64,000 nt of DNA from Lysobacter sp. MMG2 (GCF_016735495.2 NZ_JAERQY020000001.1:1550001-1614000), one strand, 5' to 3'. Shown: positions 1-7,803, counted from the first letter of the stretch. Made by a program: numbers and translations. The notes: a model not told the origin generated them from the letters alone.

Positions 1-1726
1 AGGCCAGCAGCTCGAAGCTGTAGACGTCGACCTTTTCCTTGGACTTCTTGCCTTCGCGGATCACGTTGCGGCTGTAGTGGTGCGCGAACGAGGGCTCGAT
101 GCCGTTGGAGGCATTGTTGGCCAGCGACAGCGAGATCGTGCCGGTCGGCGCGATGGAGCTGTGGTGGGTGAAGCGCGCGCCGGTCTCGGCGAGCTCGTCC
201 ACCAGCTCGGGCGCGACTTCGGCGATGCGCTGCATGTAGCGGCTGTACTTGGCGTGCAGGACGCGGCCCGGGATCTCCTGGCCGATCTTCCAGCCATCCT
301 TCTTCATTTCAGGACGCTTGCGCAGCATCTCGGCGGTGACTTCGAAGCGCTCTTCCATGATCGGCGCGGCGCCCTTTTCCTTCGCCAGCGCCAGGCCCAT
401 TTCCCAGCCGGCCACGGCCATTTCCTGTGCGATGCGCTCGGTGAACTCGCACGATTCCTTGCTGCCGTACTTCATGCGCAGCATGGTCACCGTGGAGCCC
501 AGGCCGAGGAAGCCCATGCCGTGGCGGCGCTTGCGCATGATCTCCTCGCGCTGCTGCGGAAGCGGCAGGCCGTTCACTTCGACGACGTTGTCGAGCATGC
601 GGGTGAACACGCGCACGACTTCCTTGTACTCCTCCCAGTCGAAGGAGGCCTTGTCGGTGAAGGCGTCGCGCACGAACTTGGTCAGGTTGACCGAGCCCAG
701 CAGGCACGCGCCGTACGCCGGCAGCGGCTGCTCGCCGCACGGATTGGTGGCGCGGATGTTCTCGCACCACCAGTTGTTGTTCATCTCGTTGACGCGGTCG
801 ATGAGGATGAAGCCCGGCTCGGCGTAGTCGTACGTCGAGACCATGATCATGTCCCACAGATGACGGGCACGGATGTGGCCGTAGATCTTGCAGGCCACCA
901 GGCCGTCGTCGCGCACGATGTAGTTGCGGTGCGTGGGCCACTCGCGCCACACGACCTGCGTGGCGTCTTCGATGTCGAGGTCGCCGCGCTCCTTGATGTT
1001 CACCGGGAAGACCAGCGGCCAGTCGGCGTCGGTTTCGACCGCCTGCATGAAGCCGTCGGTGATCAGCAGCGACAGGTTGAACTGGCGCAGGCGGCCGTCT
1101 TCGCGCTTGGCGCGGATGAAGTCCTTCACATCGGGATGCGCGACGTCGAACGTGCCCATCTGCGCGCCGCGACGGCCACCGGCCGAGGACACGGTGAAGC
1201 ACATCTTGTCGTAGATATCCATGAAGGACATCGGCCCGGAGGTGTACGCGCCGGCGCCGGCGACGAACGCGCCGCGCGGGCGCAGCGTGGAGAACTCGTA
1301 GCCGATGCCGCAACCGGCCTTCAGCGTGAGGCCGGCTTCGTGGACCTTCTCCAGGATGCCGTCCATCGAGTCTTCGATGGTGCCCGAGACGGTGCAGTTG
1401 ATGGTCGAGGTGGCGGGCTTGTGCTCCAGCGCGCCGGCGTTGGACGTGATGCGGCCGGCGGGAATGGCCCCGCGGCGCAGCGCCCAGACGAAACGCTCGT
1501 TCCAGTACTGCTGCTTTTCGGCGGTGGGCTCGGCCTCGGCCAGGGCCTTGGCGACGCGCTGGTAGGTGGCGTCGATGTCCGCGTCCACCGCCTGGCCGGT
1601 CTTGGTCTTCAGCCGGTACTTCTTGTCCCAGATGTCCTGGGAGGCGGGCTGCATGGGGACGTCCCTGTTGGGATCGGCCCGATCCGCCGCGGCTGTCTTG
1701 ACCGCCTCGAGGCGCACTGTGCTCAT
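1..1726 (-). CDS. nrdJ: Adenosylcobalamin-dependent ribonucleotide reductase, class II (N-terminal part)
   Basis: Reduces ribonucleotides to deoxyribonucleotides in the cytoplasm with a cobalamin-derived radical, so it works with or without oxygen. The reading frame is open to the window edge, so the C-terminal part is missing; about 575 residues are visible. Near the N-terminus a STINCTVSG stretch carries the first redox cysteine, followed by KAGCGIGYEFS and SSAGGRRGAQMG; further on NPCGEQPLPAYGACLLGSVN has the active-site cysteine pattern of the class II enzymes. The start is the ATG after a GACAGG stretch, giving MSTVRLEAV. It is transcribed from a promoter about 290 nt upstream with two probable NrdR boxes. 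No nrdAB or nrdDG lies in view. The class call rests on the motif set and on the absence of a separate small-subunit gene. Confidence 0.93.
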   Translation of the reverse strand, partial: MSTVRLEAVKTAAADRADPNRDVPMQPASQDIWDKKYRLKTKTGQAVDADIDATYQRVAKALAEAEPTAEKQQYWNERFVWALRRGAIPAGRITSNAGALEHKPATSTINCTVSGTIEDSMDGILEKVHEAGLTLKAGCGIGYEFSTLRPRGAFVAGAGAYTSGPMSFMDIYDKMCFTVSSAGGRRGAQMGTFDVAHPDVKDFIRAKREDGRLRQFNLSLLITDGFMQAVETDADWPLVFPVNIKERGDLDIEDATQVVWREWPTHRNYIVRDDGLVACKIYGHIRARHLWDMIMVSTYDYAEPGFILIDRVNEMNNNWWCENIRATNPCGEQPLPAYGACLLGSVNLTKFVRDAFTDKASFDWEEYKEVVRVFTRMLDNVVEVNGLPLPQQREEIMRKRRHGMGFLGLGSTVTMLRMKYGSKESCEFTERIAQEMAVAGWEMGLALAKEKGAAPIMEERFEVTAEMLRKRPEMKKDGWKIGQEIPGRVLHAKYSRYMQRIAEVAPELVDELAETGARFTHHSSIAPTGTISLSLANNASNGIEPSFAHHYSRNVIREGKKSKEKVDVYSFELLA

Positions 1727-1960
1727 GCCTGTCCTGTCTCCTTGCTGTGGCGTCGCCGTATCGGTCCGGCACGCCGGTGGATTCTTATGTTGGGTACTGC
1801 ACCGTCGTGGCCACGTGCCTGGAGGCCGCCGACGGCTATGCCCGCAACCGCGTTTTCAGCGGGCGCGACGGCATGGGTTTTTCTGGAAATCTCCGCTCAT
1901 CCTGCTCCGCCATGCGCCCTCCCCCGAAAGCGCCGCCAGTCAAGCAACTCCAAGCACGGA

Positions 1961-2008
1961 ACCCCAAATTTGGGTCCTCGCCACCGCCATGACCACTAGA
2001 TGTAGTGG
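1961..2008 (-). promoter_or_regulatory. Tandem NrdR boxes upstream of nrdJ
   Basis: Two 16-bp palindromes lie at 1961-1976 (core CCCAAATTTGGG) and 1993-2008 (CCACTAGATGTAGTGG). Their centres are exactly 32 bp apart, three helical turns, which is the usual spacing of paired NrdR boxes. The second box fits the ACACTATATATTGTGT-like consensus well, the first less well. They begin just downstream of the predicted nrdJ transcription start, a position suited to repression. NrdR is the ATP/dATP-sensing repressor of ribonucleotide reductase genes; its gene is not in this window. Confidence 0.65.
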
Positions 2009-2023
2009 CGGCAGCGAAGGCTC

Positions 2024-2052
2024 AAGCTACCCCCGGCCCCGGGAAGTGTCAA
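2024..2052 (-). promoter_or_regulatory. Sigma-70 promoter of nrdJ
   Basis: Read on the minus strand, a perfect -35 TTGACA (2052-2047) is followed after 17 nt by TAGCTT (2029-2024). The start would be near 2017, which places the NrdR palindromes at about +9 and +41 and leaves a leader of roughly 290 nt before the ATG. Confidence 0.6.
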
Positions 2053-2062
2053 CGATTTTTTT

Positions 2063-2093
2063 GATGGCAGTCACATCACTGTGATGGCGGTCA
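2063..2093. promoter_or_regulatory. 20-bp-spaced direct repeat with central palindrome
   Basis: GATGGCAGTCA (2063-2073) recurs as GATGGCGGTCA (2083-2093), exactly 20 bp later, and a TCACA-N4-TGTGA palindrome (2071-2084) lies between. This sits between nrdJ and the protease gene. It looks like an operator, but the half-sites point the opposite way from a CRP/Clp site and I cannot name a regulator. The rest of the gap (2094-2293) has an AT-rich TATTTAAT at 2192-2199 that could be a -10 for the protease gene but no convincing -35. Confidence 0.3.
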
Positions 2094-2293
2094 AGCAGCT
2101 TGATTCGCACGCTTGCCGCCTCCGTGCAAACGTGCACGACGCACCGTCGGCACGCTTGGATCGGGCCCTGGAGGGGCAAAACTTCATCGCATATTTAATG
2201 CCGTTCACGGACACTGACCGTCTCCGCGGTGGGGACGCGGTGCCCCGTTGCCGACGCCTCCCACGCCCATTCACCTTTTCCCAGAACGACGCG

Positions 2294-3724
2294 ATGCGCC
2301 CTCTGCCGACCTTGCTCACCCTGTCCCTCGCCGCCGCCTTCGGTGGCTTCGTCGCCATCGCGGTGCGCGACGGCCTGGAGGCGCCCGCCCAGGCCGCCCC
2401 GGCGACCGCCGTGACCACGCCGACCGTGGCCGCGCTGCCGGCGATCGTGGGCGGGCAGCCGTTGCCCTCGCTGGCGCCGATGCTGGCCAAGGTGACGCCG
2501 GCGGTGGTGAGCGTGCACACCAAGCAGCGCGTGCGGGTGAGCCCGTTCGGCAACGATCCGATGTTCCGGCGCATGTTCCCGGAGCTGAGCCAGGAGCGGA
2601 TCAACGAGTCGCTGGGCTCGGGCGTGATCGTCGACGCGCAGCGCGGCTACGTGCTGACCAACCACCACGTGATCGAAGGGGCCGATGAGGTGTCCGTGAC
2701 GCTGGCCGACGGGCGCACGCTCACGGCCGACTTCGTGGGCTCCGATCCCGACACCGACGTGGCGCTGATGCGCATCAACGCTTCGAACCTGACCGCGCTG
2801 CCGATGGCCGATTCCAGCGCGTTGCGCGTGGGCGACTTCGTGGTGGCGGTGGGCAATCCGTTCGGGATCGGCCAGACGGTGACGTCCGGCATCGTCTCGG
2901 CGGTGGGGCGTACGGGCCTGCGCGGGCTGGGCTTCCAGAACTTCATCCAGACCGACGCGTCGATCAATCCGGGCAATTCCGGCGGCGCGCTGGTGAACCT
3001 CAACGGCGAGCTGGTGGGCATCAACACGGCCAGCTTCAATCCGCGCGGTTCGATGGCGGGCAATATCGGGCTGGGCTTCGCCATTCCCACGAGCCTGGCG
3101 CGCAACATCATGGGCCAGCTGATCGCCAACAACGGCGTGGTGATCCGCGGCTCGCTGGGTTTGGAGTCGCAGGACGTGGACGACCGCCTCGCCAAGGCGC
3201 TGGGCCTGAGCGAGACGCGCGGCGCGGTGGTGACGCAGGTGTTCTCCGGCAGCGCGGCGGCGGCGGCGGGCGTCAAGGTGGGCGATGTGATCCTTGCCGC
3301 CAACGGCGAGCGCATCGACAGCCACGACGAACTGCGCAACTACGAAGGCCTGCAGGCCGTGGGCAGCCGCATCGCGCTGGACGTGCGCCGCGACGGCAAG
3401 CCGCTGACGCTCAATGCGTCGCTGCGCGAGCAGCCCAAGTCGTTCCAGGGCCTGGAACTGGATCCGCGCCTGTCGGGTGCGGTGTTCGCTGAATTGCCCG
3501 AGCGCCTGCGTCAGGCAGGTCTATCCGGCGTGATGGTGGCGTCCGTTGCCAGCGGCAGCCGCGCCGAAGCGAACCGTTTGCGCAAGGACGACGTGGTGAT
3601 CGCGTCCAACACGGGCAATTTCGATGATCTGCCGGGCTTCCGCGCGAGCTTCACGCAGCGTCCTGCACAGTTGGTGCTCCGCATTCTCCGCAGCAACCGC
3701 TCGGCCGACCTGCTGATGCAGTGA
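2294..3724 (+). CDS. degQ: Periplasmic serine endoprotease, DegQ/HtrA (Do) family
   Basis: Degrades or holds misfolded envelope proteins in the periplasm. The 476-residue product begins with a signal-like segment (MRPLPTLLTLSLAAAFGG). The catalytic triad is His125 (TNHHV), Asp155 (DTDVALM) and Ser229 (NPGNSGGAL), followed by two PDZ domains, one at about residues 285-375 and one at about 395-470. Length and architecture match DegQ/DegP; the short Q-linker favours DegQ or MucD over DegP. I chose the ATG at 2294 because it precedes the signal peptide; an upstream GTG in frame would add an implausible leader. It is divergent from nrdJ and is followed after 52 nt by a separate membrane-protein cluster. 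Confidence 0.92.
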   Translation: MRPLPTLLTLSLAAAFGGFVAIAVRDGLEAPAQAAPATAVTTPTVAALPAIVGGQPLPSLAPMLAKVTPAVVSVHTKQRVRVSPFGNDPMFRRMFPELSQERINESLGSGVIVDAQRGYVLTNHHVIEGADEVSVTLADGRTLTADFVGSDPDTDVALMRINASNLTALPMADSSALRVGDFVVAVGNPFGIGQTVTSGIVSAVGRTGLRGLGFQNFIQTDASINPGNSGGALVNLNGELVGINTASFNPRGSMAGNIGLGFAIPTSLARNIMGQLIANNGVVIRGSLGLESQDVDDRLAKALGLSETRGAVVTQVFSGSAAAAAGVKVGDVILAANGERIDSHDELRNYEGLQAVGSRIALDVRRDGKPLTLNASLREQPKSFQGLELDPRLSGAVFAELPERLRQAGLSGVMVASVASGSRAEANRLRKDDVVIASNTGNFDDLPGFRASFTQRPAQLVLRILRSNRSADLLMQ

Positions 3725-3776
3725 CGCCGTGGCGGCGGTGCGGATCCGCAATACCCAGTCACACAGGAGCCGTTCG

Positions 3777-4196
3777 ATGAACACCAGCCCCACCGATCCC
3801 ACCAACCCCGGCGACAACAGCTCGGCAGCCTCCGGCGCCGCGAGCTACCGCGACGGCCTGCGCAGCAACCTCAGCGAGGCCGGCGGTCATGTGAAACAGG
3901 CCGCCAGCGATGCGGGCTCCGCGCTGCGCGGTGCCGCCGCGGCAGCGGGCGAAGAACTGCGCGTGGGCAAGGCCCACGTCAAGGCGGACCTGGCCGACAG
4001 CGCGCTGGCCGGAATCGCCGCGGCGGAGAACGCCGGCGGTGCCGCGCGCGAGCAGATGGACGCGCTCATGGACAAGGGCCGCGATCTGGTCGACAGCGCC
4101 GCCGAACTGATCCGCGAACGTCCGCTGGCCTCCTTCGGCGTGGCCTTCGCGGCGGGATGGATCCTCGCCAAGCTCGCCCGCAGCGGCGACAAGTAA
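3777..4196 (+). CDS. DUF883 family protein (ElaB/YqjD-like), membrane anchored
   Basis: A 139-residue protein with a long Ala-rich amphipathic helix region (residues about 20-115) and a single C-terminal membrane segment ending ASFGVAFAAGWILAKLARSGDK, the layout of ElaB/YqjD/DUF883 proteins, some of which bind ribosomes at the inner membrane in stationary phase. The ATG at 3777 follows an AGGAG at 3765-3769. It heads a tight cluster in which the next gene starts 6 nt after its stop, an order like yqjD-yqjE-yqjK of enterobacteria. Function here is inferred only from the family. Confidence 0.8.
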   Translation: MNTSPTDPTNPGDNSSAASGAASYRDGLRSNLSEAGGHVKQAASDAGSALRGAAAAAGEELRVGKAHVKADLADSALAGIAAAENAGGAAREQMDALMDKGRDLVDSAAELIRERPLASFGVAFAAGWILAKLARSGDK

Positions 4197-4202
4197 GCCC
4201 CC

Positions 4203-4751
4203 GTGAGCGAGGCCGACGAGCGTCGCGAACACGAAGACCCGGCGGCGCCACCGCCGCCGGACCTGGCCGAGTCGCTGCGCGACATCGGCAGTACGGCAAA
4301 GGCCAGCCTGGGGGCGGCGGCCGATTCGGCGCGTGCGTTCCGCACGCTGGTGGCCGCGGACCTGTCGCTGGCACGCAGCGCGCTGGGGCGTGCGCTGACC
4401 TTCGCCGGTGTGGCGGTGGTGTTCGGCGCCTCGGCGTGGCTGTTCCTGATGGCCACGCTGGTGGCGCTGCTGCGCAGCTTCGGCATCTCGTGGCTGGTTT
4501 CGATGCTGATCGCCGCGGGCCTGAGCCTTGTCGTCACCGTCTACGCCGGACTGCGCGCGGCGCACTATTTCGAATACACACGCATGCAGGCCACGCGCCG
4601 TCAGCTGGCGCGGTTGGGCATCGGCGAGCTGGCCGACCTCATGCCCACGCCCGACTCCGCCGAATCGGCGCGCGCGGCGGCGAAGGATCTGCGGCAGGAT
4701 GCCGAGAAGCTGAAGCACTCCGGCAACGGCACCCACATCACTCCGCCCTGA
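4203..4751 (+). CDS. Phage holin family / DUF1469 (YqjE-like) membrane protein
   Basis: A 182-residue protein with a polar N-terminus, two adjacent hydrophobic segments (about residues 58-82 and 90-115) and a charged C-terminal helix, as in YqjE/DUF1469 proteins. The family is named after holins, but chromosomal members next to DUF883 genes are housekeeping or stress membrane proteins of unknown role, not lysis proteins. It starts at GTG 4203, only 6 nt after the previous stop, which implies translational coupling; the next gene starts 2 nt after its stop. Confidence 0.75.
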   Translation: MSEADERREHEDPAAPPPPDLAESLRDIGSTAKASLGAAADSARAFRTLVAADLSLARSALGRALTFAGVAVVFGASAWLFLMATLVALLRSFGISWLVSMLIAAGLSLVVTVYAGLRAAHYFEYTRMQATRRQLARLGIGELADLMPTPDSAESARAAAKDLRQDAEKLKHSGNGTHITPP

Positions 4752-4753
4752 CC

Positions 4754-5251
4754 ATGGCCGACCGCAAGCCCCATAAGACGCTGAGCTTCAAGCAGCTCGT
4801 CGCCAAGGTTCACCAGGCCGAGGACGTGCTCGAGGAGAGGGAGCGCACCGTCGCCGCCGACCTGGGCCAGCTCAAGTCGTCGTGGCTTGCGGCGTGGACG
4901 CCGTGGCGCATCGTGACGGCGGGGCTGGTGAGCGGCTTCGTGGTCGGTCGCGCCGAGCCGCTGCGTGCGATCGGCAAGAGCGGCGGGCTGATGCAGATGG
5001 TGTCGATGGTCGCCAGCCTGGTCGCGGGCGGCAGCGCGAAGGTCGCCGCCGAGGAAGCGACGGAGGCGAACGAACAGGTGCAGGCCGAAGCGGCGGAAAC
5101 CTCGGCGACCGGGGCCGGTTTCGCGCAGCGCGCGGTGCCGCCCGACGCGGTCGCGCCGCCTGGCGAGGTCGACGAAGCGCTCGCGCTGGCGCAGGCCGAA
5201 CTACGCATGCGCGCGGCGCGCACCGCCACGGTCGACCAGGTGGCGCCATGA
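4754..5251 (+). CDS. Hypothetical protein in the YqjK position of the cluster
   Basis: A 165-residue protein (MADRKPHKTLSFKQLV). The N-terminal third is charged and helical, the middle (about residues 48-95) holds a weak hydrophobic stretch with Gly (VTAGLVSGFVVGR), and the C-terminus is Ala/Glu-rich. It occupies the place that yqjK has in enterobacteria, but I see no secure sequence resemblance. The start is the first ATG, 2 nt after the previous stop, and its stop overlaps the next start as ATGA, so all four genes of the cluster are probably one transcript. Confidence 0.7.
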   Translation: MADRKPHKTLSFKQLVAKVHQAEDVLEERERTVAADLGQLKSSWLAAWTPWRIVTAGLVSGFVVGRAEPLRAIGKSGGLMQMVSMVASLVAGGSAKVAAEEATEANEQVQAEAAETSATGAGFAQRAVPPDAVAPPGEVDEALALAQAELRMRAARTATVDQVAP

Positions 5252-6378
5252 GCGCGCTGCCACCGGCGCCTCCCGCCTCCGACGACATCGTCCACGCCGA
5301 CGAAGGCGACGAACTTCCTCCCAGTCCCGTCTCGCCGCGTCCGCGCTCCTCGAGCGCGGCGATGGTGCTGGCGACGCTCGCGGTCGGATTCACGTTGTGG
5401 GCGGCGCAGGAGCTGATCCTGCCGATCCTGCTGGCGATGTTCTTCGCGCTGATCGGCAACCCCATCCTGCGCGGGCTGCAACGTTTGTACGTGCCGCGCT
5501 TCCTCGGCGCGCTGCTGGTGCTGCTGGGCGGATTGGCCGCGGCCGGTGCGCTGGGCAATCAGCTGATCGAGCCGGCCAGCGAGTGGGTGCGCCAGGTGCC
5601 GCGCGAGATGAAGCAGATCGCGCCGAAGCTGCGCGACCTGACCAAGCCGATGCTCGATGCGAACAAGGCCGCGCAGAACATCGCGCGTGCGGCCGGTGGC
5701 GAAAGCACCAGCAAACCCGTGCAGGTGATCCGCACCGAACTCAACGAGCCCTACAAGGCGCTGACCGCGACGCCGCGACGCGTGGCTTCGGTGCTGGCGG
5801 TGGTGCTGCTGACGTTCTTCTTCATGGTCTACGGCCAACAGTTGCAGCGCAACGCGATGGCGCTGCTGCCCACGCGCCAGCAGAAGAAGCTGACGGTGGA
5901 CATCCTCACTTCGATCGAGCGCGCGATCTCGCGCTACGTGCTCACCATCACCGTGATCAACACCGGCGTGGGCCTGGCGCTGGCCGGTTCGCTGTACTGG
6001 CTGGGCGTGCCGATGCAGGAAGCGCTGCTGTGGGGCACGATGGCGGCGATCCTCAACTTCGCACCGTATGTCGGTCCGTTGATCGGCATCGTCATCATGC
6101 TGCTGATGGGGTTCGTCGCCTTCGACGAACTGTGGCCGTCGCTGCTGCCGGCGGGCCTGTACCTGGCGCTGCACACGCTGGAAAGCCAGATCATCACGCC
6201 GATCGTGCTCGGCCGCAGCATGCGCTTGTCGCCGCTGGTGCTGATCCTGGCGCTGATGGTGTTCGGCTGGCTGTGGGGCATCGTCGGCCTGCTGCTGGCG
6301 GTGCCGATGCTCGTGTGCGTGAAGCTGGTGCTGGCGCGCATCGAGGGGCTGACGGGGTGGGCGAAGTTGTTGGAGTGA
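5248..6378 (+). CDS. AI-2E family transporter (PerM/TqsA superfamily)
   Basis: A 376-residue inner-membrane protein with the family layout: paired N-terminal membrane segments (about residues 38-58 and 86-108), a soluble helical region (110-185), then at least five further segments. The conserved LNFAPYVGPLIG motif and the LESQIITPIVLGR motif in the C-terminal half identify the family. Members include TqsA and PerM and some Na+/H+ antiporters, so the name does not prove autoinducer export. Its start overlaps the preceding stop by 4 nt, an unusual link to a DUF883/YqjE cluster. A hairpin repeat follows 27 nt after the stop. Confidence 0.88.
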   Translation: MSALPPAPPASDDIVHADEGDELPPSPVSPRPRSSSAAMVLATLAVGFTLWAAQELILPILLAMFFALIGNPILRGLQRLYVPRFLGALLVLLGGLAAAGALGNQLIEPASEWVRQVPREMKQIAPKLRDLTKPMLDANKAAQNIARAAGGESTSKPVQVIRTELNEPYKALTATPRRVASVLAVVLLTFFFMVYGQQLQRNAMALLPTRQQKKLTVDILTSIERAISRYVLTITVINTGVGLALAGSLYWLGVPMQEALLWGTMAAILNFAPYVGPLIGIVIMLLMGFVAFDELWPSLLPAGLYLALHTLESQIITPIVLGRSMRLSPLVLILALMVFGWLWGIVGLLLAVPMLVCVKLVLARIEGLTGWAKLLE

Positions 6379-6405
6379 GCCTCGTCATGGGCCCTATCCC
6401 GCGTT

Positions 6406-6447
6406 GAGCCCCTCTCCCGCTTGCGGGAGAGGGGTTGGGGTGAGGGC
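6406..6447 (+). repeat. Short hairpin repeat (CCCCTCTCCCGC type)
   Basis: CCCCTCTCCCGC, a short loop and GCGGGAGAGGGG, followed by TTGGGGTGAGGGC. The same unit recurs at 9213-9254, inside the PBP2 gene (33015-33139) and inverted at 58174-58212. It could end the transporter transcript although there is no T-run. Confidence 0.8.
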
Positions 6448-6500
6448 TCGGGGAGAGCAATGCAGTGATGCTCGCGGTCAGGCTCCTGCGCTGTGCACTT

Positions 6501-6610
6501 CACCCCTCCCCAACCCCGCGGCCTCCGGGCACAGCCCGGAGGCGTTCGTCGGGACGCGCGCCAGTGGCGCGCAAACGTCCCTCCTCACCCCTGCAAGCAG
6601 GGGAGGGAGC
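6501..6610 (+). repeat. Modular repeat, module 1
   Basis: Starts CACCCCTCCCCAACC, carries two hairpins (CCTCCGGGC/GCCCGGAGG and CGCGCGCCAGTGGCGCGC) and ends in CCCCTGCAAGCAGGGGAGGG. Its core is the reverse complement of the left half of the composite repeat at 60417-60605. Confidence 0.75.
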
Positions 6611-6616
6611 GAAAAA

Positions 6617-6847
6617 CTACAGATCCGGGCACTGCAACCGTTCGATCGTGTACACCGGCGTGCGCACGCCGTGGAAGCTGTAGCTGTTGTCGCAGTGGCC
6701 GATCTGCCAGCCCACCGCGTTGCCGGCTTCGTCGTAGAACGTCTGGATGTAGGGCCAACGTCCGGCGCTGGCGGTGCCGGCGAGCACCAGCACCAGCGCG
6801 GCGATGCCCAGCAGGCGGGCGAGCGTGGATCGGCGTGGAATGCGCAT
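6617..6847 (-). CDS. Small secreted protein, DUF6289-like
   Basis: A 76-residue product with a clear signal peptide (LLGIAALVLVLAGTASAG) and a mature part of about 45 residues containing two cysteines, an ADEAGN-like turn, GWQIGHCDN and a VRTPVY motif. The C-rich, Tyr/Thr-containing mature peptide resembles the short DUF6289 proteins common in Lysobacter and related genera, whose role is unknown. The ATG at 6847 has an excellent AAGGAGG ribosome site 5 nt upstream on the minus strand, so this short gene is very likely real. It stands alone between repeats and the divergent phosphatase gene; 6848-7074 holds nothing else I recognise. Confidence 0.72.
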   Translation of the reverse strand: MRIPRRSTLARLLGIAALVLVLAGTASAGRWPYIQTFYDEAGNAVGWQIGHCDNSYSFHGVRTPVYTIERLQCPDL

Positions 6848-7074
6848 GACTTTCCTCCTTGAGGCGGCACAAGCCGCCGTGGACCGCGGCGCGCGAGCCG
6901 TCCTGGGCGCGCCCGGCGACAGGGCCGTCGGCACGCACGCCGGTGGGCCGGAACGGGCTCCGCGCGTGCCGTGAGCTGGATACACCCCCGCGCACCGGGG
7001 AACCGGGACCGCGTCCGCAAACCCCGTCTCGCGGGCTCGCGCATGCGACGAACGGGCGGGCGGCGCAGTAAGGC

Positions 7075-7080
7075 TAAAAT
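7075..7080 (+). promoter_or_regulatory. -10 box for a leaderless HAD gene transcript
   Basis: GGCTAAAAT places TAAAAT exactly 6 nt before the ATG at 7087. There is no Shine-Dalgarno sequence and no clear -35, so the mRNA probably starts at the A of the ATG. Confidence 0.55.
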
Positions 7081-7086
7081 CGGGGA

Positions 7087-7803
7087 ATGGCTTTCCCCGT
7101 CCGCGCGATCACCCTCGACCTCGACGACACCCTGTGGCCCTTCGCGCCCATCGGCGCGCGGGTCGAGCGCGTGCTGCACGACTGGCTCACCACGCATTGC
7201 CCGCGCACGGCGCAGCGCTTCCCGATCGAGGCCATGCGCGAGCTGCGCGAACGCATCTACTTCGAACGCCCCGACCTCGCCCACGACTTCAGCCTGCTGC
7301 GCAAGCTGAGCCTGGTACGCGCGATGGAGCTGGCCGGCGACGACCCGCTGCACGCCGACGCCGCGTTCGAAGCCTTCTACGACGAGCGCAACCGCGTGGA
7401 GTTCTACGACGATTCGCTCGATGCCCTCGCGCGCCTGGCCGCGCGCGTGCCGCTGGCGGCCATCAGCAACGGCAATGCCGACCTGGCGCGCGTGGGCATC
7501 GGCACGCACTTCGTCTTCCAGCTGGGCGCGCGCGAACACGGCACGCCCAAGCCGGCGGCGAGCATTTTCCACGCCGCCTGCGAGCGTTTTCCGCTCGCGC
7601 CCGCCGACGTGCTGCACGTGGGCGACGACATCGAAATGGACGTGCTCGGCGCGCAGCGCGCGGGCCTGCGCAGTTGCTGGATCAACCGCACCGGCGCGCA
7701 CTGGCCGCACGCGGACGTCCGCCCCGACCTTGAATTCACCACCCTCGCCGGGCTGGCCGACTGGCTGGACGCGGCGCAATCACCGGAAACCGCTGCCGCA
7801 TGA
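7087..7803 (+). CDS. HAD-superfamily hydrolase, YigB-like phosphatase
   Basis: A 238-residue cytoplasmic phosphatase. HAD motif I is DLDDTLWP (residues 10-17, nucleophile and acid/base Asp), motif II the Ser in AISNGN, motif III the Lys in GTPKPAASIF, and motif IV HVGDDIEMDVLGA. The DLDDTLWP form and the helical cap between motifs I and II resemble YigB, a phosphatase acting in flavin synthesis, but the substrate cannot be fixed by eye. In Escherichia coli yigB follows xerC; here the xerC operon is 47 kb away and this gene instead overlaps the aminopeptidase gene by 4 nt (ATGA). Confidence 0.85.
   Translation: MAFPVRAITLDLDDTLWPFAPIGARVERVLHDWLTTHCPRTAQRFPIEAMRELRERIYFERPDLAHDFSLLRKLSLVRAMELAGDDPLHADAAFEAFYDERNRVEFYDDSLDALARLAARVPLAAISNGNADLARVGIGTHFVFQLGAREHGTPKPAASIFHAACERFPLAPADVLHVGDDIEMDVLGAQRAGLRSCWINRTGAHWPHADVRPDLEFTTLAGLADWLDAAQSPETAAA

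Noticed and set aside
1727-1960. Cobalamin riboswitch in the nrdJ leader
   Set aside because: No B12-box-like AGCCAGGAGACC or matching core could be found when reading the minus strand.
2071-2084. CRP/Clp/FNR binding site
   Set aside because: The half-sites are TCACA-N4-TGTGA, the reverse of the TGTGA-N6-TCACA order, and the spacing is wrong.
4203-4751. Prophage holin suggested by the family name of the YqjE-like protein
   Set aside because: There is no endolysin, tail or integrase gene around; the context is the chromosomal yqjD-yqjE-like cluster.
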